Origin: Candidatus Methanocrinis natronophilus
GTDB taxonomy: Archaea; Halobacteriota; Methanosarcinia; Methanotrichales; Methanotrichaceae
NCBI GenBank assembly: GCA_029167045.1
Contig: JARFPK010000004.1
Coordinates: 1-64,000, forward strand
Direction: 5' to 3'
Length of the DNA stretch: 64,000 bases
This document shows positions 1-9,347 of the stretch, one piece after another; positions within the stretch are counted from its first letter, which is position 1; every line of letters begins with the position of its first letter. Both the position numbers and the translations under genes were made by a program. The notes under the pieces were generated by a model. That model was given only the letters and a program-made list of their open reading frames with translations. It was not told where the DNA came from and did no database searches.

Positions 1-177
1 GTCGATATCCACCTTTAAGTTACGAGAGACCACAGATGTTACCCCCGGCGAATTATATATCAGTGGCCCATAGTAGATACATGTTATTAATAAAGTTATG
101 CTACTGCAAGTATAATGGGAGAGGCATCAAAAATCATCAAGACTATTTAAACCATTCCTTAACCGATGACCAATGCA
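1..177. other. Intergenic stretch downstream of modB
   Basis: This AT-rich stretch shows no coding region on either strand. It lies past the 3' end of the minus-strand permease gene. No modC-like ATPase is visible here, although that is where one would be expected after modB. Confidence 0.5.
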
Positions 178-966
178 TCAATCTCTAACATTTTTATACA
201 TCCGGCGGGTGAGGGTCATTACCAGCGCTATGATCAGAAATGAGATGGCCACCAGGATCAGAGCAAGACAGAGAGCCACATCCAGATCTCCCTGCATCGT
301 CGTATAAATGGCCAGAGGCATGGTCTGGGTCCTTCCCTGGAAGTTGCCGGCGAACATTATGGTGGCACCGAACTCTCCCAGAGAGCGGGCAAAGGCCATG
401 ATGGCCCCGGAGATCAGTCCGTTCATGGCTATGGGCAGGGTGACGTGGAAGAAGGCGTAGATCCTGGTGGCCCCCAGGGTCCGCGCAGCATTTTCGATCG
501 ATAGATCGACGTCTTCGAAGCTCGTCCTCGCTTGGCGGATATAAAATGGGGAGGATACAAAGACCTGGGCGAAGATCACCGCCAGGGTGGTGAAGGCGAT
601 GGAAAAGCCGAGGGTGTTGAGATGCTGCCCGACTATCCCCATCCGCCCAAAGGCCATAAGGAGGGCGATTCCAGCGACAGCCGGGGGCATGATAACCGGC
701 AGATCGATTAAGGAGTCCACCACCTCTTTGCCGAAATAGCTGAAGCGAGCGTTGACGTAAGCCAGGGGCGTCCCCATGAGGATGACTATCAACGTGGTGA
801 GGGTCGAGGTCGTAAGGCTCAGTCGGAGGGCGTCCTTCACCGCCGGATCGTTCATGGACCGGAGCACCGCATCCGGGGAGCTCTTGAGGAAGAGGGAGGC
901 TACCGGCAGGGCTATGAAGGCCATCGTCAAGCAGATGAGGACGACGATCACCGCCTTCAGAGCCAT
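178..966 (-). CDS. modB: Molybdate/tungstate ABC transporter permease
   Basis: Inner-membrane permease that would pass molybdate or tungstate from the binding protein encoded at 2080-2928. The 262-residue product has about six hydrophobic segments. It also has the cytoplasmic EAA loop typical of ABC importers (AARTLGATRIYAFFHVTLP region, residues about 150-168), which docks the ATPase. The reading frame stays open to 1110, but the first 48 codons of that longer form are polar and unlike the family, so ATG at 966 (MALKAVIV) is preferred. An SDR gene separates it from modA. No ATPase gene adjoins it, so the subunit may be encoded elsewhere or shared with tupC at 53.7 kb. ModB and WtpB cannot be told apart by eye. 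Confidence 0.85.
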   Translation of the reverse strand: MALKAVIVVLICLTMAFIALPVASLFLKSSPDAVLRSMNDPAVKDALRLSLTTSTLTTLIVILMGTPLAYVNARFSYFGKEVVDSLIDLPVIMPPAVAGIALLMAFGRMGIVGQHLNTLGFSIAFTTLAVIFAQVFVSSPFYIRQARTSFEDVDLSIENAARTLGATRIYAFFHVTLPIAMNGLISGAIMAFARSLGEFGATIMFAGNFQGRTQTMPLAIYTTMQGDLDVALCLALILVAISFLIIALVMTLTRRMYKNVRD

Positions 967-1106
967 CTCCCTCAAGAGATCCGTCCTCGAACTACAAGGG
1001 AGCCAGACGCCATCTTCATAAGATCCTCTCTTCGCTTTAGTTGACGTAAGAGGGTCCGCTTCCTGGAAACGCCTCCAAGGGAGGGTATTATGACTTCTCG
1101 ATGAAG

Positions 1107-1910
1107 TCACCTGCTGGTGTACCCCCCGTCGATAATCAGCTCCGTCCCGGTGACGAACTTCGCCTCGTCCGAGACCAGGTACAACACACCGTAGGCGATG
1201 TCCTCCGGCTCTCCGATGTGGCCTATTGGATGGGCTGCGTCCAGCTCACTTCTCAGATCCTCGATGGCCACCCCCAACTTTTCAGACTGATCTTTGAGGA
1301 AATCCTCGACCAGCGGCGTCCAGATGAATCCGGGGTGGACGGAGTTCACCCTGATCTTGTCCTTCGCATAAATGTTGGCTCCGGTCTTGGCCATGATCCT
1401 GTTGGCGGCCTTCGTGGCGTGGTAGGCGGGGTTGTCCTGGGAGCCGACGATCCCGTAGATCGAGGATATGTAGACGATATTTCCGCCGCCGCCCTTCTTC
1501 ATGTAAGGGATGACGTTCTTGCTGCAGAGGAAGGCTCCGGTGACGTTGACGTCGAAGACCCTCTCCCACTCTTCCCTGGTGTACTCGTGGGTGGGCTTGC
1601 TGGGGCCGCCTATCCCGGCGTTGTTCACCAGGATGTCTATTCTCCCATACTTCTCGTAGACGGCCCGCGTCACCTCCGCCACCTCCTCTTCGTCGGTGAC
1701 GTTCAGGTGGTGGTACTCCGCGGATCCGCCAGCTGTTTTTATCTCCTCAGCGACCCTCTCGCCTTCCTTTTCCGTCCTTCCGGTGATGATCGAGATGGCG
1801 CCTTCGCTCGACAGCACCTTTGCTATGGCTTCCCCTATCCCGTAAGTCGATCCAGTGACTATCGCCGTTCTCCCTTCCAGCCGTCCATCATCTTTTCGCT
1901 CCATATCCAT
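1107..1910 (-). CDS. Short-chain dehydrogenase/reductase (SDR)
   Basis: Classical SDR oxidoreductase of about 267 residues. The nucleotide-binding TGSTYGIGEA motif lies near the N-terminus, followed by NNAG in NNAGIG, the catalytic Ser in ISS, and YHATK as the catalytic Tyr-x3-Lys. The C-terminus has the usual TGTELIIDGGYT. The substrate cannot be read from sequence. An in-frame ATG exists at 1925, but the TATA-like element at 1928-1935 would overlap it. ATG at 1910 or 1904 is therefore likelier; 1904 lies about 27 bases from the TATA centre. The gene interrupts the modA-modB pair on the same strand and appears to have its own promoter, so a role in oxyanion uptake is not implied. Confidence 0.85.
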   Translation of the reverse strand: MDMERKDDGRLEGRTAIVTGSTYGIGEAIAKVLSSEGAISIITGRTEKEGERVAEEIKTAGGSAEYHHLNVTDEEEVAEVTRAVYEKYGRIDILVNNAGIGGPSKPTHEYTREEWERVFDVNVTGAFLCSKNVIPYMKKGGGGNIVYISSIYGIVGSQDNPAYHATKAANRIMAKTGANIYAKDKIRVNSVHPGFIWTPLVEDFLKDQSEKLGVAIEDLRSELDAAHPIGHIGEPEDIAYGVLYLVSDEAKFVTGTELIIDGGYTSR

Positions 1911-1925
1911 CACCACATCCAACAT

Positions 1926-1946
1926 TGATTTAAATATTTTTTAATA
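1926..1946 (-). promoter_or_regulatory. TATA-type promoter of the SDR gene
   Basis: The AT-only stretch ATTTAAAT followed by A/T runs sits immediately upstream of the SDR gene in a GC-rich background. Its centre is about 27 bases from the ATG at 1904, the spacing of archaeal leaderless promoters. Confidence 0.45.
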
Positions 1947-2079
1947 TATGAAAACGCAGGCTGTCGGATCCCATGCCTCGACGACCTGCGGTTTGAACCG
2001 GTTTTGTCCATCCAGTTCGTATCAACGGGCAGGCAGGCAGGCGATCTTAGCCTGCCCGTCCCCGGACGAAGCATCTATC

Positions 2080-2928
2080 TCAAGCTGATGCCATCGGCTC
2101 CCCTGTGGCAGCGGATACGTCTGATGGAGCGACAGAATCCAACGCCGGAGAGAATCCGTATCTCTCCAGAACGGCTCTGCCCTCTTCAGATTTCACCAGG
2201 TTTATGAAATTTTGAGCTGCGACGGGGTATCTGGACTCGGTCGTCATTCCAACGGGATACTCAGCGATGATGTTGTACTCGTCTGGTATCTCGATCTGAC
2301 TGACCCTGCTCGACAGCTCCCGCGTAATATCAGATACATAGGCAAAGCCCACATCCGCCTCCCCCAAAGCTACCTTGGTCACAACATAGTTGACGTTCGT
2401 CTCCTGGGAGATGATGTTGGCCAGGACCTTCTCTTTATATTCTGGACCCCAGGCAGGATCATCTCCTAGCTTGTCTATGATCTGCAGCGCATAACCCCCG
2501 ACTGGGACATGCTTCGTTCCTATGACGATCTTAATCCCTGGCTTCGCGATGTCGCGGAGGTCGGATATCCCCGCCGGATTATCCTTGGGGATTATCAACG
2601 AGAGCTTGTTCCTGGTGAAGATGGAGACGGTGCTGTTTTTCATGAGCCCGAGATCCTTCAGTCCATTCATCTGCTTATTATTGGCAGAGGCGAAGACGTC
2701 GGCGTAGGCTCCATGTTGTATCTGAGTGCGGAGAGCCTGGGAGCCGTCGAAGTTGAAGACGACCTTGATGCCGGTCTCATCCTCATACATCTTCCCTATC
2801 TCGCTGAAAGCGCCCGTCAAAGACGCCGCTGTGAAGACTATGAGCTCTCCCGGCTCATCCACCGAGACCGCCGACGAGGAAAAAAACAGGACCGCCATCG
2901 AGGCTAACAATACAAGTCTCTTTATCAT
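2080..2928 (-). CDS. modA: Molybdate/tungstate-binding protein
   Basis: Extracellular solute-binding lipoprotein-like or secreted protein, 282 residues, of the ModA/WtpA family. The N-terminus is a signal peptide (MIKRLVLLASMAVLFFSSSA). It is followed by the family signature LIVFTAASLTGAF, whose Ser/Thr residues contact the oxyanion in characterised members. Later motifs are ADVFASANNKQM and VNYVVTKVALGEADVGFAYVSD. ATG at 2928 follows GGAGG by about ten bases; a TTG one codon upstream is an alternative. The cognate permease is modB at 178-966, beyond an SDR gene. Molybdate versus tungstate preference cannot be decided from sequence. Confidence 0.88.
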   Translation of the reverse strand: MIKRLVLLASMAVLFFSSSAVSVDEPGELIVFTAASLTGAFSEIGKMYEDETGIKVVFNFDGSQALRTQIQHGAYADVFASANNKQMNGLKDLGLMKNSTVSIFTRNKLSLIIPKDNPAGISDLRDIAKPGIKIVIGTKHVPVGGYALQIIDKLGDDPAWGPEYKEKVLANIISQETNVNYVVTKVALGEADVGFAYVSDITRELSSRVSQIEIPDEYNIIAEYPVGMTTESRYPVAAQNFINLVKSEEGRAVLERYGFSPALDSVAPSDVSAATGEPMASA

Positions 2929-3115
2929 CAATCATCATCCTCCGGGATCTACCCTCGGGCATGTAAGCACATTTGATTACTTTTATCGATTAAGCAAGCG
3001 TGCATGTGAACTTATAAGAAGTTTCCCCTCAGCCGACCGAGATTTCATCTGATCAGCTTCAGGCGGCAAAGGCGCCTCGGGCGAAATCGGCTGGTGGGCG
3101 GACCCAGAAGGGGGC

Positions 3116-4523
3116 TTAAAATCCATCCTCCTTCAGCCCTATCCGGATGTGCTTCTCCTCCATGTACTCACGAAGAGCGGTCGGGGAACGCTCGCGGCCG
3201 ATCCCGCTCTCCTTCCAGCCGCCGAAGGGGGCCCGCGGGACGATGACGTTGGTCGTATTGATCCCGACAGACCCCGCCTCCAGACGTTCGGCATACCAGA
3301 GCGCCCTGGTCATATCAGCGGTGAAGACGTAGGCGGCTAGGCCGTACCGCGAGTCGTTGGCGAGCCTCACCGCCTCCTCGTCCGAATCGAAGTTCATCAT
3401 CGGAGCCACGGGGCCGAAGGTCTCCTCCCTCATCATCCTCATGGAGTGGTCCATCCGGTCGAGGACGGTGGGGAGGAAGAAGAACCCCCGGCGGAACTCC
3501 TCCCCCTCGGGCCTCCTCCCTCCGAAGAGGACCCTGGCTCCCTTCTTCTTGGCGTCGGCTATGTGGGCCTCCGTCTTCTCCCTCTGGGCCTGGCTGAAGA
3601 TGGGGCCGAGGTCGACCTCGGGGTTGAGGCCGTCGCCGATCCGGAGCCGCTCTGTCCTTCTCACCAGCTCCGAGGCGAACTCCTCGGCGACGGAATTGTG
3701 GACGTAGATCCTGTTGACGCTTATGCAGATCTGCCCCATGTTCGAAAAGGCCCTCTGGGCGCAGGCTTTCGCCGCCTCATCGATCTCGGCGTCCTCGCAG
3801 ACGATTACAGGGGAGCTACCCCCCAGCTCCAGGGATAGCCGCTTGAGGCTTCTGGCCGCCCGCTCCATAATCCATTTCCCCGTATCCGTCTCCCCGGTGA
3901 AGGAGACCTTCCGGGGGATGGAGCTCTCCACCAGCTCTCTGCCGACTTCCCGCCCCGAACCGTGGACCAGGTTGAGGACCCCCGGGGGGAGGCCGGCCCC
4001 GGCGATCGCCATCACGAACCTGGTGGCGGCCAGCGGCGTGTGGCTGGAAGGCGGCCGGGGCCAGCTTCCAGGCGAGGAGGTCCACAGGGTAGTTCCAGGG
4101 GGATATGACGGCAGCAACCCCCAGAGGCTGCCGGATAACGAGGCTTAGGCTCCCCCTCGAAACGGGGACGACCTCGCCGAAGATCCTATCACCCTCCCCG
4201 GCGTAGTAGTCGAGGGCCTCTGCGGAGCTTTCCACCTCCCTCCTCGCGAACCTCAGGGGCTTTCCCTGCTCCATCGTCAGGAGCCGGGCTATCTCTTCGA
4301 CCCCATCCAGGACCGCTTCGGCCCCCCGGCGAAGGAGGTCTCCCCGATCCCTCGGGTCGGCCCTCGACCATCCTGGAAAGGCCCTCGCCGCCGCCTCCAG
4401 GGCGAGGATCGCATCCGCCCTTCCTCCCATGGAGACCTCTGCCACCGCCTCTCCTGTGGAGGGGTTCGTTATCGTGGCAGCCTCTACAGCCATTGAATCC
4501 ACCTGCTTTCCGTCTATAAGCAT
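3116..4523 (-). pseudogene. Aldehyde dehydrogenase pseudogene (deletion plus frameshift)
   Basis: NAD(P)-dependent aldehyde dehydrogenase of the succinate-semialdehyde type, now broken. The first part reads from ATG 4523 to about 4045 and ends at the normal PWNYPVDLLAWKLAPA motif. The rest continues in another frame from about 4050, starting with TPLAATRFVMAIAGAGLPPG. The segment expected between them (about 13 residues, normally containing the KPS cofactor-binding lysine) is missing, and the frame is shifted. Downstream, the catalytic Glu (LELGGSSP) and Cys (GQICISVNR) are intact. This looks like a recent deletion. A sequencing or assembly error is less likely because a conserved block is missing, not a single base. 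Confidence 0.85.
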
Positions 4524-4630
4524 CTTGAAGCGGTTCGTGGTATCACACCCCCGTAGATCCCATCTTGAAGAGGACCGGCTCCGAGCTTGAAGTAAATGTA
4601 AGCGCCATCATATACGCCTTCAAGTAAGCG

Positions 4631-4680
4631 AATATACAAACCTTCTTAAACCTTCTGATACTTGAGGGGGGAAAGGAGGT
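4631..4680 (+). promoter_or_regulatory. Promoter and ribosome binding site of the fwd operon
   Basis: A TATA-like AATATACA (4631-4638) lies upstream of the first gene. It is followed by the strong Shine-Dalgarno sequence GGAGGT at 4675-4680, eight bases before TTG at 4689. This spacing favours TTG 4689 over TTG 4662 as the fmdE start. Confidence 0.5.
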
Positions 4681-4688
4681 TTTCTCGC

Positions 4689-5300
4689 TTGGAGGAGGTC
4701 ATAAGATCGATAACCGACCCAGAACTTCTTTCGCAGATCGAGAGAGTCGTCCCCTTTCACGGCTACCTCAGCACCGGCGTCTTCGTCGGGATTCAGATCT
4801 ATAACATCGCCCGGAGGAGACTGGGATTTCCGGAAGGTGAGAGGCTCTTTGTCACCTGCGAGACTTCGAGCTGCATGCCCGACGCTTTTCAGGTGCTGGG
4901 GGGGTGCACGATCGGAAATAAGGGGCTTCGAATCGAGAACCTGGGAAAGATGGCGGCGACGATCTCCAGGAGGGCTCCACGAGATGCGAAGAGGGTCAAT
5001 GGCATAAGGATCGTCCTCGACCCTGCCAAGACCGCCACCTATCCGAGGCTCCACTCCTGGTACATGAACATCGATAAGGTCCCTCATGAGGTGGCGATCT
5101 CGGACCTGATCAGGGCCGAAGATGGGGTTTACACCTGGGAGATGGTGGACCTAGAGGTGCCAGAGAAGCCGGAGAAGAGGACGGCGGTCTGCCAATCCTG
5201 CGGCGAGAGCTTCGTCCTCAAAGCAGATGAGAGGATCTGCAAAAGCTGCCCTCAACGGTCAAAAAAATCGATTGAGATCTGTTCTGCGGGGATTAGATGA
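4689..5300 (+). CDS. fmdE: FmdE family protein, formylmethanofuran dehydrogenase operon
   Basis: First gene of the formylmethanofuran dehydrogenase operon. FmdE co-occurs with the enzyme in methanogens, but its biochemical role is not settled. The product is about 203 residues from TTG 4689. Its N-terminal FmdE core shows PFHGYLSTGVFVGIQIYNIA and the Cys-containing CETSSCMPDAFQVLGGCTIGN stretch. A C-terminal zinc ribbon follows, with CQSCGE and CKSCP pairs. The frame is open upstream to TTG 4662, but the ribosome binding site fits 4689. The stop overlaps the fwdF start as ATGA, indicating translational coupling. Confidence 0.9.
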   Translation: MEEVIRSITDPELLSQIERVVPFHGYLSTGVFVGIQIYNIARRRLGFPEGERLFVTCETSSCMPDAFQVLGGCTIGNKGLRIENLGKMAATISRRAPRDAKRVNGIRIVLDPAKTATYPRLHSWYMNIDKVPHEVAISDLIRAEDGVYTWEMVDLEVPEKPEKRTAVCQSCGESFVLKADERICKSCPQRSKKSIEICSAGIR

Positions 5301-6328
5301 GAGAGGTGCTTCTGGAAGAGAGGGGGGATAAGACCCAGGTCTACCTCCCGGAAAGGTGCATAGGTTGCGGGACCTGCGTTCAGATATGTCCCAAAGGAGA
5401 GCTGGTGATCGGCTCCGTCGGCGCCGTCGCCCGAGGGCTGATCGATAAGGAGTTCGTCGAGAAGCGAAATAGTGGAGGATGCGTCTTCTGCGCCTTATGC
5501 GCCCGGGTCTGCCCCACCGGCGCCCTGGAGATCCGCGTCGGGGGCAGAAGGGAGATGGACGAGGCGTATCTCAGCGTGGCGGTGAAGGCGACGGCCGTCG
5601 ACGATAGTTGCGTCCACTGCGGTCTATGTGCCGAGGTCTGCCCTCGGGGCTGCATCGAGGTTGCGGAGAGGCGGCTCGCAGGAGACGGCAGCTTGAGGCT
5701 GGAAGGAAAGACCCTGATAGATCTCGATCGATGCGTCCACTGCGGCTGGTGTGCCGCCGTCTGTCCCGTCGGAGCCATCACCTTCCAGAAGCCCTTCATC
5801 GGAGAATTCTTCCGGGACGATCAGGTCTGCCAGGCCTGCAGAACCTGCGTCCATACCTGTCCCTCGAACGCCCTCTTCAACCGCCCCTGGCGGCAGGGGG
5901 AGATCGTGGAGAAGGTGACCCACCGGAAGGACGCCTGCATCTTCTGTGGTGCCTGCGCTCAGGCCTGCCCCGTGGCGGCGATCTCCGTCAGAAAGACGGC
6001 GATAGTTCCGCAGATGAGGGGGAAGAAGGCCTTCGAGAAGAAGCTGGCCACCCCGGCTCCCCGCCCAACCCTCACCTCCACCCTAGAAACGGACGAGGAG
6101 GCCTGCCTCGGCTGCGGCAACTGCGTCATCGTCTGTCCCGTCAACGCCCTCTCCGACCCGTATCTTGCGGCAGGCCACCTCAACGAGCTGGACGAGAAGA
6201 CCCTCCTGGAGGTCGAGGACGGCGCCGTCAGGGTGGTGGATCAGGGATTTTGCGGCTCCTGCGCCACCTGCAGCATGATCTGCCCCGTGGACGCCATCTG
6301 GCTTCTGAGGAGGGAGGTGATACCATGA
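5297..6328 (+). CDS. fwdF: Polyferredoxin FwdF, eight [4Fe-4S] motifs
   Basis: Electron-carrying subunit of formylmethanofuran dehydrogenase. The 343 residues contain eight CxxCxxCxxxCP motifs, from CIGCGTCVQICP at the N-terminus to CGSCATCSMICP near the C-terminus, enough for eight [4Fe-4S] clusters. In solved Fwd complexes FwdF forms a cluster wire delivering electrons to FwdB. The start overlaps fmdE by ATGA and the stop overlaps fwdA by ATGA. The length and cluster number match the family. Confidence 0.93.
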   Translation: MREVLLEERGDKTQVYLPERCIGCGTCVQICPKGELVIGSVGAVARGLIDKEFVEKRNSGGCVFCALCARVCPTGALEIRVGGRREMDEAYLSVAVKATAVDDSCVHCGLCAEVCPRGCIEVAERRLAGDGSLRLEGKTLIDLDRCVHCGWCAAVCPVGAITFQKPFIGEFFRDDQVCQACRTCVHTCPSNALFNRPWRQGEIVEKVTHRKDACIFCGACAQACPVAAISVRKTAIVPQMRGKKAFEKKLATPAPRPTLTSTLETDEEACLGCGNCVIVCPVNALSDPYLAAGHLNELDEKTLLEVEDGAVRVVDQGFCGSCATCSMICPVDAIWLLRREVIP

Positions 6329-8103
6329 TCCGATCGGCGAATATGATCATAAAGAACGGATACGTCTTCGATCCCCTCAACGGCCTGGACGGAGAGGTGA
6401 TGGACCTCTTCATCCGGGATGGCCGGGTCGTCGGCGACCTGCGGGCCAGGGAGATGAGGGATGCGAAGGTGATAGACGCCTCCGGCAAGACGGTGATGGC
6501 CGGGGGGGTAGACTCCCACGCCCACGTCGCCGGGGCGAAGGTGAACGCCGGCCGGCTAATGAGGCCTGAGGACCATTACCGTTCGGTCCGGGAGAGGACC
6601 CGCCTCACCCATTCGGGGAGCGGCTACACCACTCCTAGCGTCTACAAGCAGGGCTACGACTACGTCGCCATGGGCTACACCACCGTCTTTGAGGGAGCCA
6701 TGCCGCCCCTGGAGGCCCGCCACACCCACGAGGAGATGAGGGCGACCCCCATCCTGGACATGGGAGCCTACCTAGTCCTGGGAAACAACTGGTTTATCAT
6801 GCGTTATCTGAAGGAGGGGGACATAGAGAAGGCGGCCGCCTACGCCGCCTGGATGCTGCGGACTCACAAGGGATACGGGATCAAGTGCGTCAACCCCGCC
6901 GGAGTCGAGAACTGGGGGTGGGCGAAGAACGTAGCCGGCCTAGACGAGCCGAACATCCACTTCGAGGTGACCCCTAGGGAGGTGATCCGGGGGCTCGCCG
7001 AGGTGAACGAGATGCTGGGGCTTCCCATGTCTCTTCACCTCCATGCCAACAACCTGGGCCATCCCGGCAACTGGGAGACGGCCAGGGATTCTCTGATGAT
7101 CCCCTCGGGGCTCGCTCCTGCCGACAGGTCTATAGTCGATTGGCCGGAGACGAAATTGGACTGCAGGAGAAGGCAGACGGTATATCTCGCCCACGCCCAG
7201 TTCAACGCCTACGGCGGGACCTCCTGGAGGGACTTCTCCTCGGGCGTCCCCGAACTGGCCAGATACATAAACCAGACTGAGGACGTGGTGATCGACAGCG
7301 GCTCCGTCCCCTTCGGCCCGGCCACCACCATGACCGGCGACGGTCCGGCACAGCATGATCTATACGTCATAACCGGCCAGAAATGGTCGAATACGGACGT
7401 AGAGATGGAATGCGGATCGGGGGTCCTCCCTTTTCTATTCCTCAAGACGAGCCCCGTCCACTCGGTCCAGTGGGCGATCGGCCTGGAGGTCCTCCTCCTG
7501 ATAGACGATCCCTGGAAGACGATCATGACCACAGACCACCCCAACGGCGGCGTCTTCACTCGATACCCGGATCTTATCGCATGGCTGATGTCGAAGAGGG
7601 CGAGGGACGAGACCGCCCGGGAATGTAACAAGTGGGCTTATGACAGATCGAGCCTCGGGGGGGTCGACCGGGAGATATCCCTCTACGAGGTGGCGGTGAT
7701 CACCCGGGCAAACCCGGCCAGGACGATCGGGATCGCCCACCGGAAGGGCCACCTGGGGCCGGGGGCGGATGGGGACGTGACGATCTACGACCTCGACCCC
7801 ACCGGCCTCAACTCCAACGACCCCTCCGCCATCAGGACCGCCTTTGGAAGGCCCGAATATACGGTGAAAGATGGAAGGATCGTGGCCCGCCGGGGTGAGA
7901 TCGTGGCGGTCCCGGAAGGCCGCAGATTCTACACCACGCCCTATGTCGATGAAGATCATGAGTTGGAGATGATGGCGGACGTGAAGGAGTGGTTCAAGTA
8001 CTACACCGTCGGCTTCGCCAACTATCCCGTCCCGGAGAGATACATGAAAAATCCGACGCCTATCGCCGTCAACCGGCCTCTTGAGGCGGTGGTGAGGAGG
8101 TGA
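6325..8103 (+). CDS. fwdA: Formylmethanofuran dehydrogenase subunit A (amidohydrolase)
   Basis: Subunit that condenses formate with methanofuran to give formylmethanofuran in the first step of CO2-reducing methanogenesis, or the reverse in the oxidative direction. The product is 592 residues, of the metal-dependent amidohydrolase fold. The metal-binding motif is DSHAHVAG (His65, His67). The Lys in GYGIKCVNP fits the carboxylated metal-bridging lysine, and LHLHANNLGHPG carries further metal ligands. The frame is open upstream to 5608 inside fwdF, but ATG 6325 (MIRSANMIIKNGYVFDPL) overlaps the fwdF stop as ATGA and matches the family N-terminus. Confidence 0.94.
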   Translation: MIRSANMIIKNGYVFDPLNGLDGEVMDLFIRDGRVVGDLRAREMRDAKVIDASGKTVMAGGVDSHAHVAGAKVNAGRLMRPEDHYRSVRERTRLTHSGSGYTTPSVYKQGYDYVAMGYTTVFEGAMPPLEARHTHEEMRATPILDMGAYLVLGNNWFIMRYLKEGDIEKAAAYAAWMLRTHKGYGIKCVNPAGVENWGWAKNVAGLDEPNIHFEVTPREVIRGLAEVNEMLGLPMSLHLHANNLGHPGNWETARDSLMIPSGLAPADRSIVDWPETKLDCRRRQTVYLAHAQFNAYGGTSWRDFSSGVPELARYINQTEDVVIDSGSVPFGPATTMTGDGPAQHDLYVITGQKWSNTDVEMECGSGVLPFLFLKTSPVHSVQWAIGLEVLLLIDDPWKTIMTTDHPNGGVFTRYPDLIAWLMSKRARDETARECNKWAYDRSSLGGVDREISLYEVAVITRANPARTIGIAHRKGHLGPGADGDVTIYDLDPTGLNSNDPSAIRTAFGRPEYTVKDGRIVARRGEIVAVPEGRRFYTTPYVDEDHELEMMADVKEWFKYYTVGFANYPVPERYMKNPTPIAVNRPLEAVVRR

Positions 8104-8107
8104 TCTG

Positions 8108-8896
8108 ATGGAGGCGACGCTCACCCCCCGGGGACGGATCGGGATCATGGTGGAGGCGGAGGTTATCTCCCCCGACGTATTCCAGGGCTTGGGCATAGGG
8201 GAGATCGAGGAGCTGGAGGTCTGGCAGGGTCCAGAGAGGCATCCCCTGGCAGAGTTCTTCGATGTGGAGATCCGGGCAGACGGATCGGGGGAGACGAGGA
8301 TACTGATCGAGGGGGACGTCTCTCGAGTTAAACGGATCGGCCAGTCGATGAAGTCGGGGTCGATCACGGTCTGCGGCTCTGCGGGGATGCACACCGGCAC
8401 AGGAATGTACGGGGGTAGCATCGTCGTCGAAGGGGACGTCGGCTCCTGGGCGGGGATGGAGATGTCGGGAGGACTCCTCACCGTCCTCGGAGATGCGGGG
8501 GACCACGTCGGCTCCGCCTATCGGGGAAGCTGGCGGGGGATGACCAATGGCAGGATCGTCATCGACGGGAACGCGAGAAGCCAGCTCGGCGGAGGGATCG
8601 CCGGCGGCGAGATCATCGTCGGGGGAGACGTAGAGAACTTCTGCGCCATCCGCCAGAGCGGCGGGACGATCGTCGTCCGGGGCTCGGCGGTCCGCGGTGC
8701 AGGGGCGGAGATGAGCGGGGGCACCCTGGCGGTGGAGGGGAAGGTCGAGCGGATCTCTCCGGGGTTTCTGCCGGCAGGGCAGGAGGTGAACCCGAAGCTT
8801 GCCGATGTCGAGCTGATGGGCAGGTTTGAGAGGTTCACCGGCGACTATGCCGCCTTCAAAAATCCGAAAGGATCGCTTCTCTTAAAGGAGGTCTGA
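8108..8896 (+). CDS. fwdC: Formylmethanofuran dehydrogenase subunit C
   Basis: Structural subunit of formylmethanofuran dehydrogenase, 262 residues. It consists largely of a right-handed beta-helix built from glycine-rich repeats (for example AGMHTGTGMYGGSIVVEGDV and GAEMSGGTLAVEG), as in the C-terminal domain of glutamate synthase. ATG 8108 follows the fwdA stop by four bases, with GGAGGTGATCTG as ribosome binding region. The gene sits between fwdA and fwdD, as in Methanosarcina operons. Confidence 0.92.
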   Translation: MEATLTPRGRIGIMVEAEVISPDVFQGLGIGEIEELEVWQGPERHPLAEFFDVEIRADGSGETRILIEGDVSRVKRIGQSMKSGSITVCGSAGMHTGTGMYGGSIVVEGDVGSWAGMEMSGGLLTVLGDAGDHVGSAYRGSWRGMTNGRIVIDGNARSQLGGGIAGGEIIVGGDVENFCAIRQSGGTIVVRGSAVRGAGAEMSGGTLAVEGKVERISPGFLPAGQEVNPKLADVELMGRFERFTGDYAAFKNPKGSLLLKEV

Positions 8897-8900
8897 GAGG

Positions 8901-9347
8901 GTGGAGGCCAGGCTTAATATCGTTTATGAAAGGGGAGGTCTCGAGGAGATGATCTGTGAATTTTTGCTCAACACCGGAAGCACCATCGAAGAGGGGAGGC
9001 TTGCCAAGGGAGGGAGCAAGCTGACAGAGGAGTACACCCTGGAATGTGCGGTCTGCGAGATCAACCTTCACGACTATCTCCGGCTCGGATCGCCGGAGAA
9101 GGTCTTGGTTTCGACGAAGGACGCAAAGTACAGCGTCGCCGTTTACGCCTATCCCGGCGATTCGGTGGAGCCGGGACATATCTTCATGCCCCGGGCCATC
9201 TGGTCGAATGTGGTGGTGGACTCGGAGACCTTCTCCACGGGGTCCCCTCTCTACAAGGGCTCGCCGGTCCATGTCGAGGCTACGGAAGAGGAGGTCCTCA
9301 GCGCCGAGGAGATCGTCCTCAAGGTTTACATGAGGGGCAGAAGATGA
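8901..9347 (+). CDS. fwdD: Formylmethanofuran dehydrogenase subunit D
   Basis: Small subunit (148 residues) with the molybdopterin dinucleotide-binding beta-barrel that in other oxidoreductases is fused to the catalytic chain. It supplies part of the pterin site to FwdB. The start is GTG 8901, four bases after the fwdC stop. The stop overlaps fwdB as ATGA. Visible motifs include VYAYPGDSVEPGHIFMPRAI and a SPVHVEATEEEVLSAEE tail, in keeping with FwdD/FmdD. Confidence 0.9.
   Translation: MEARLNIVYERGGLEEMICEFLLNTGSTIEEGRLAKGGSKLTEEYTLECAVCEINLHDYLRLGSPEKVLVSTKDAKYSVAVYAYPGDSVEPGHIFMPRAIWSNVVVDSETFSTGSPLYKGSPVHVEATEEEVLSAEEIVLKVYMRGRR

Noticed and set aside
3116-4117. Independent aldehyde dehydrogenase starting at 4117
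   Set aside because: The first 24 codons of that frame are an off-frame reading of the upstream half of the same gene, so it is the second part of a frameshifted pseudogene.
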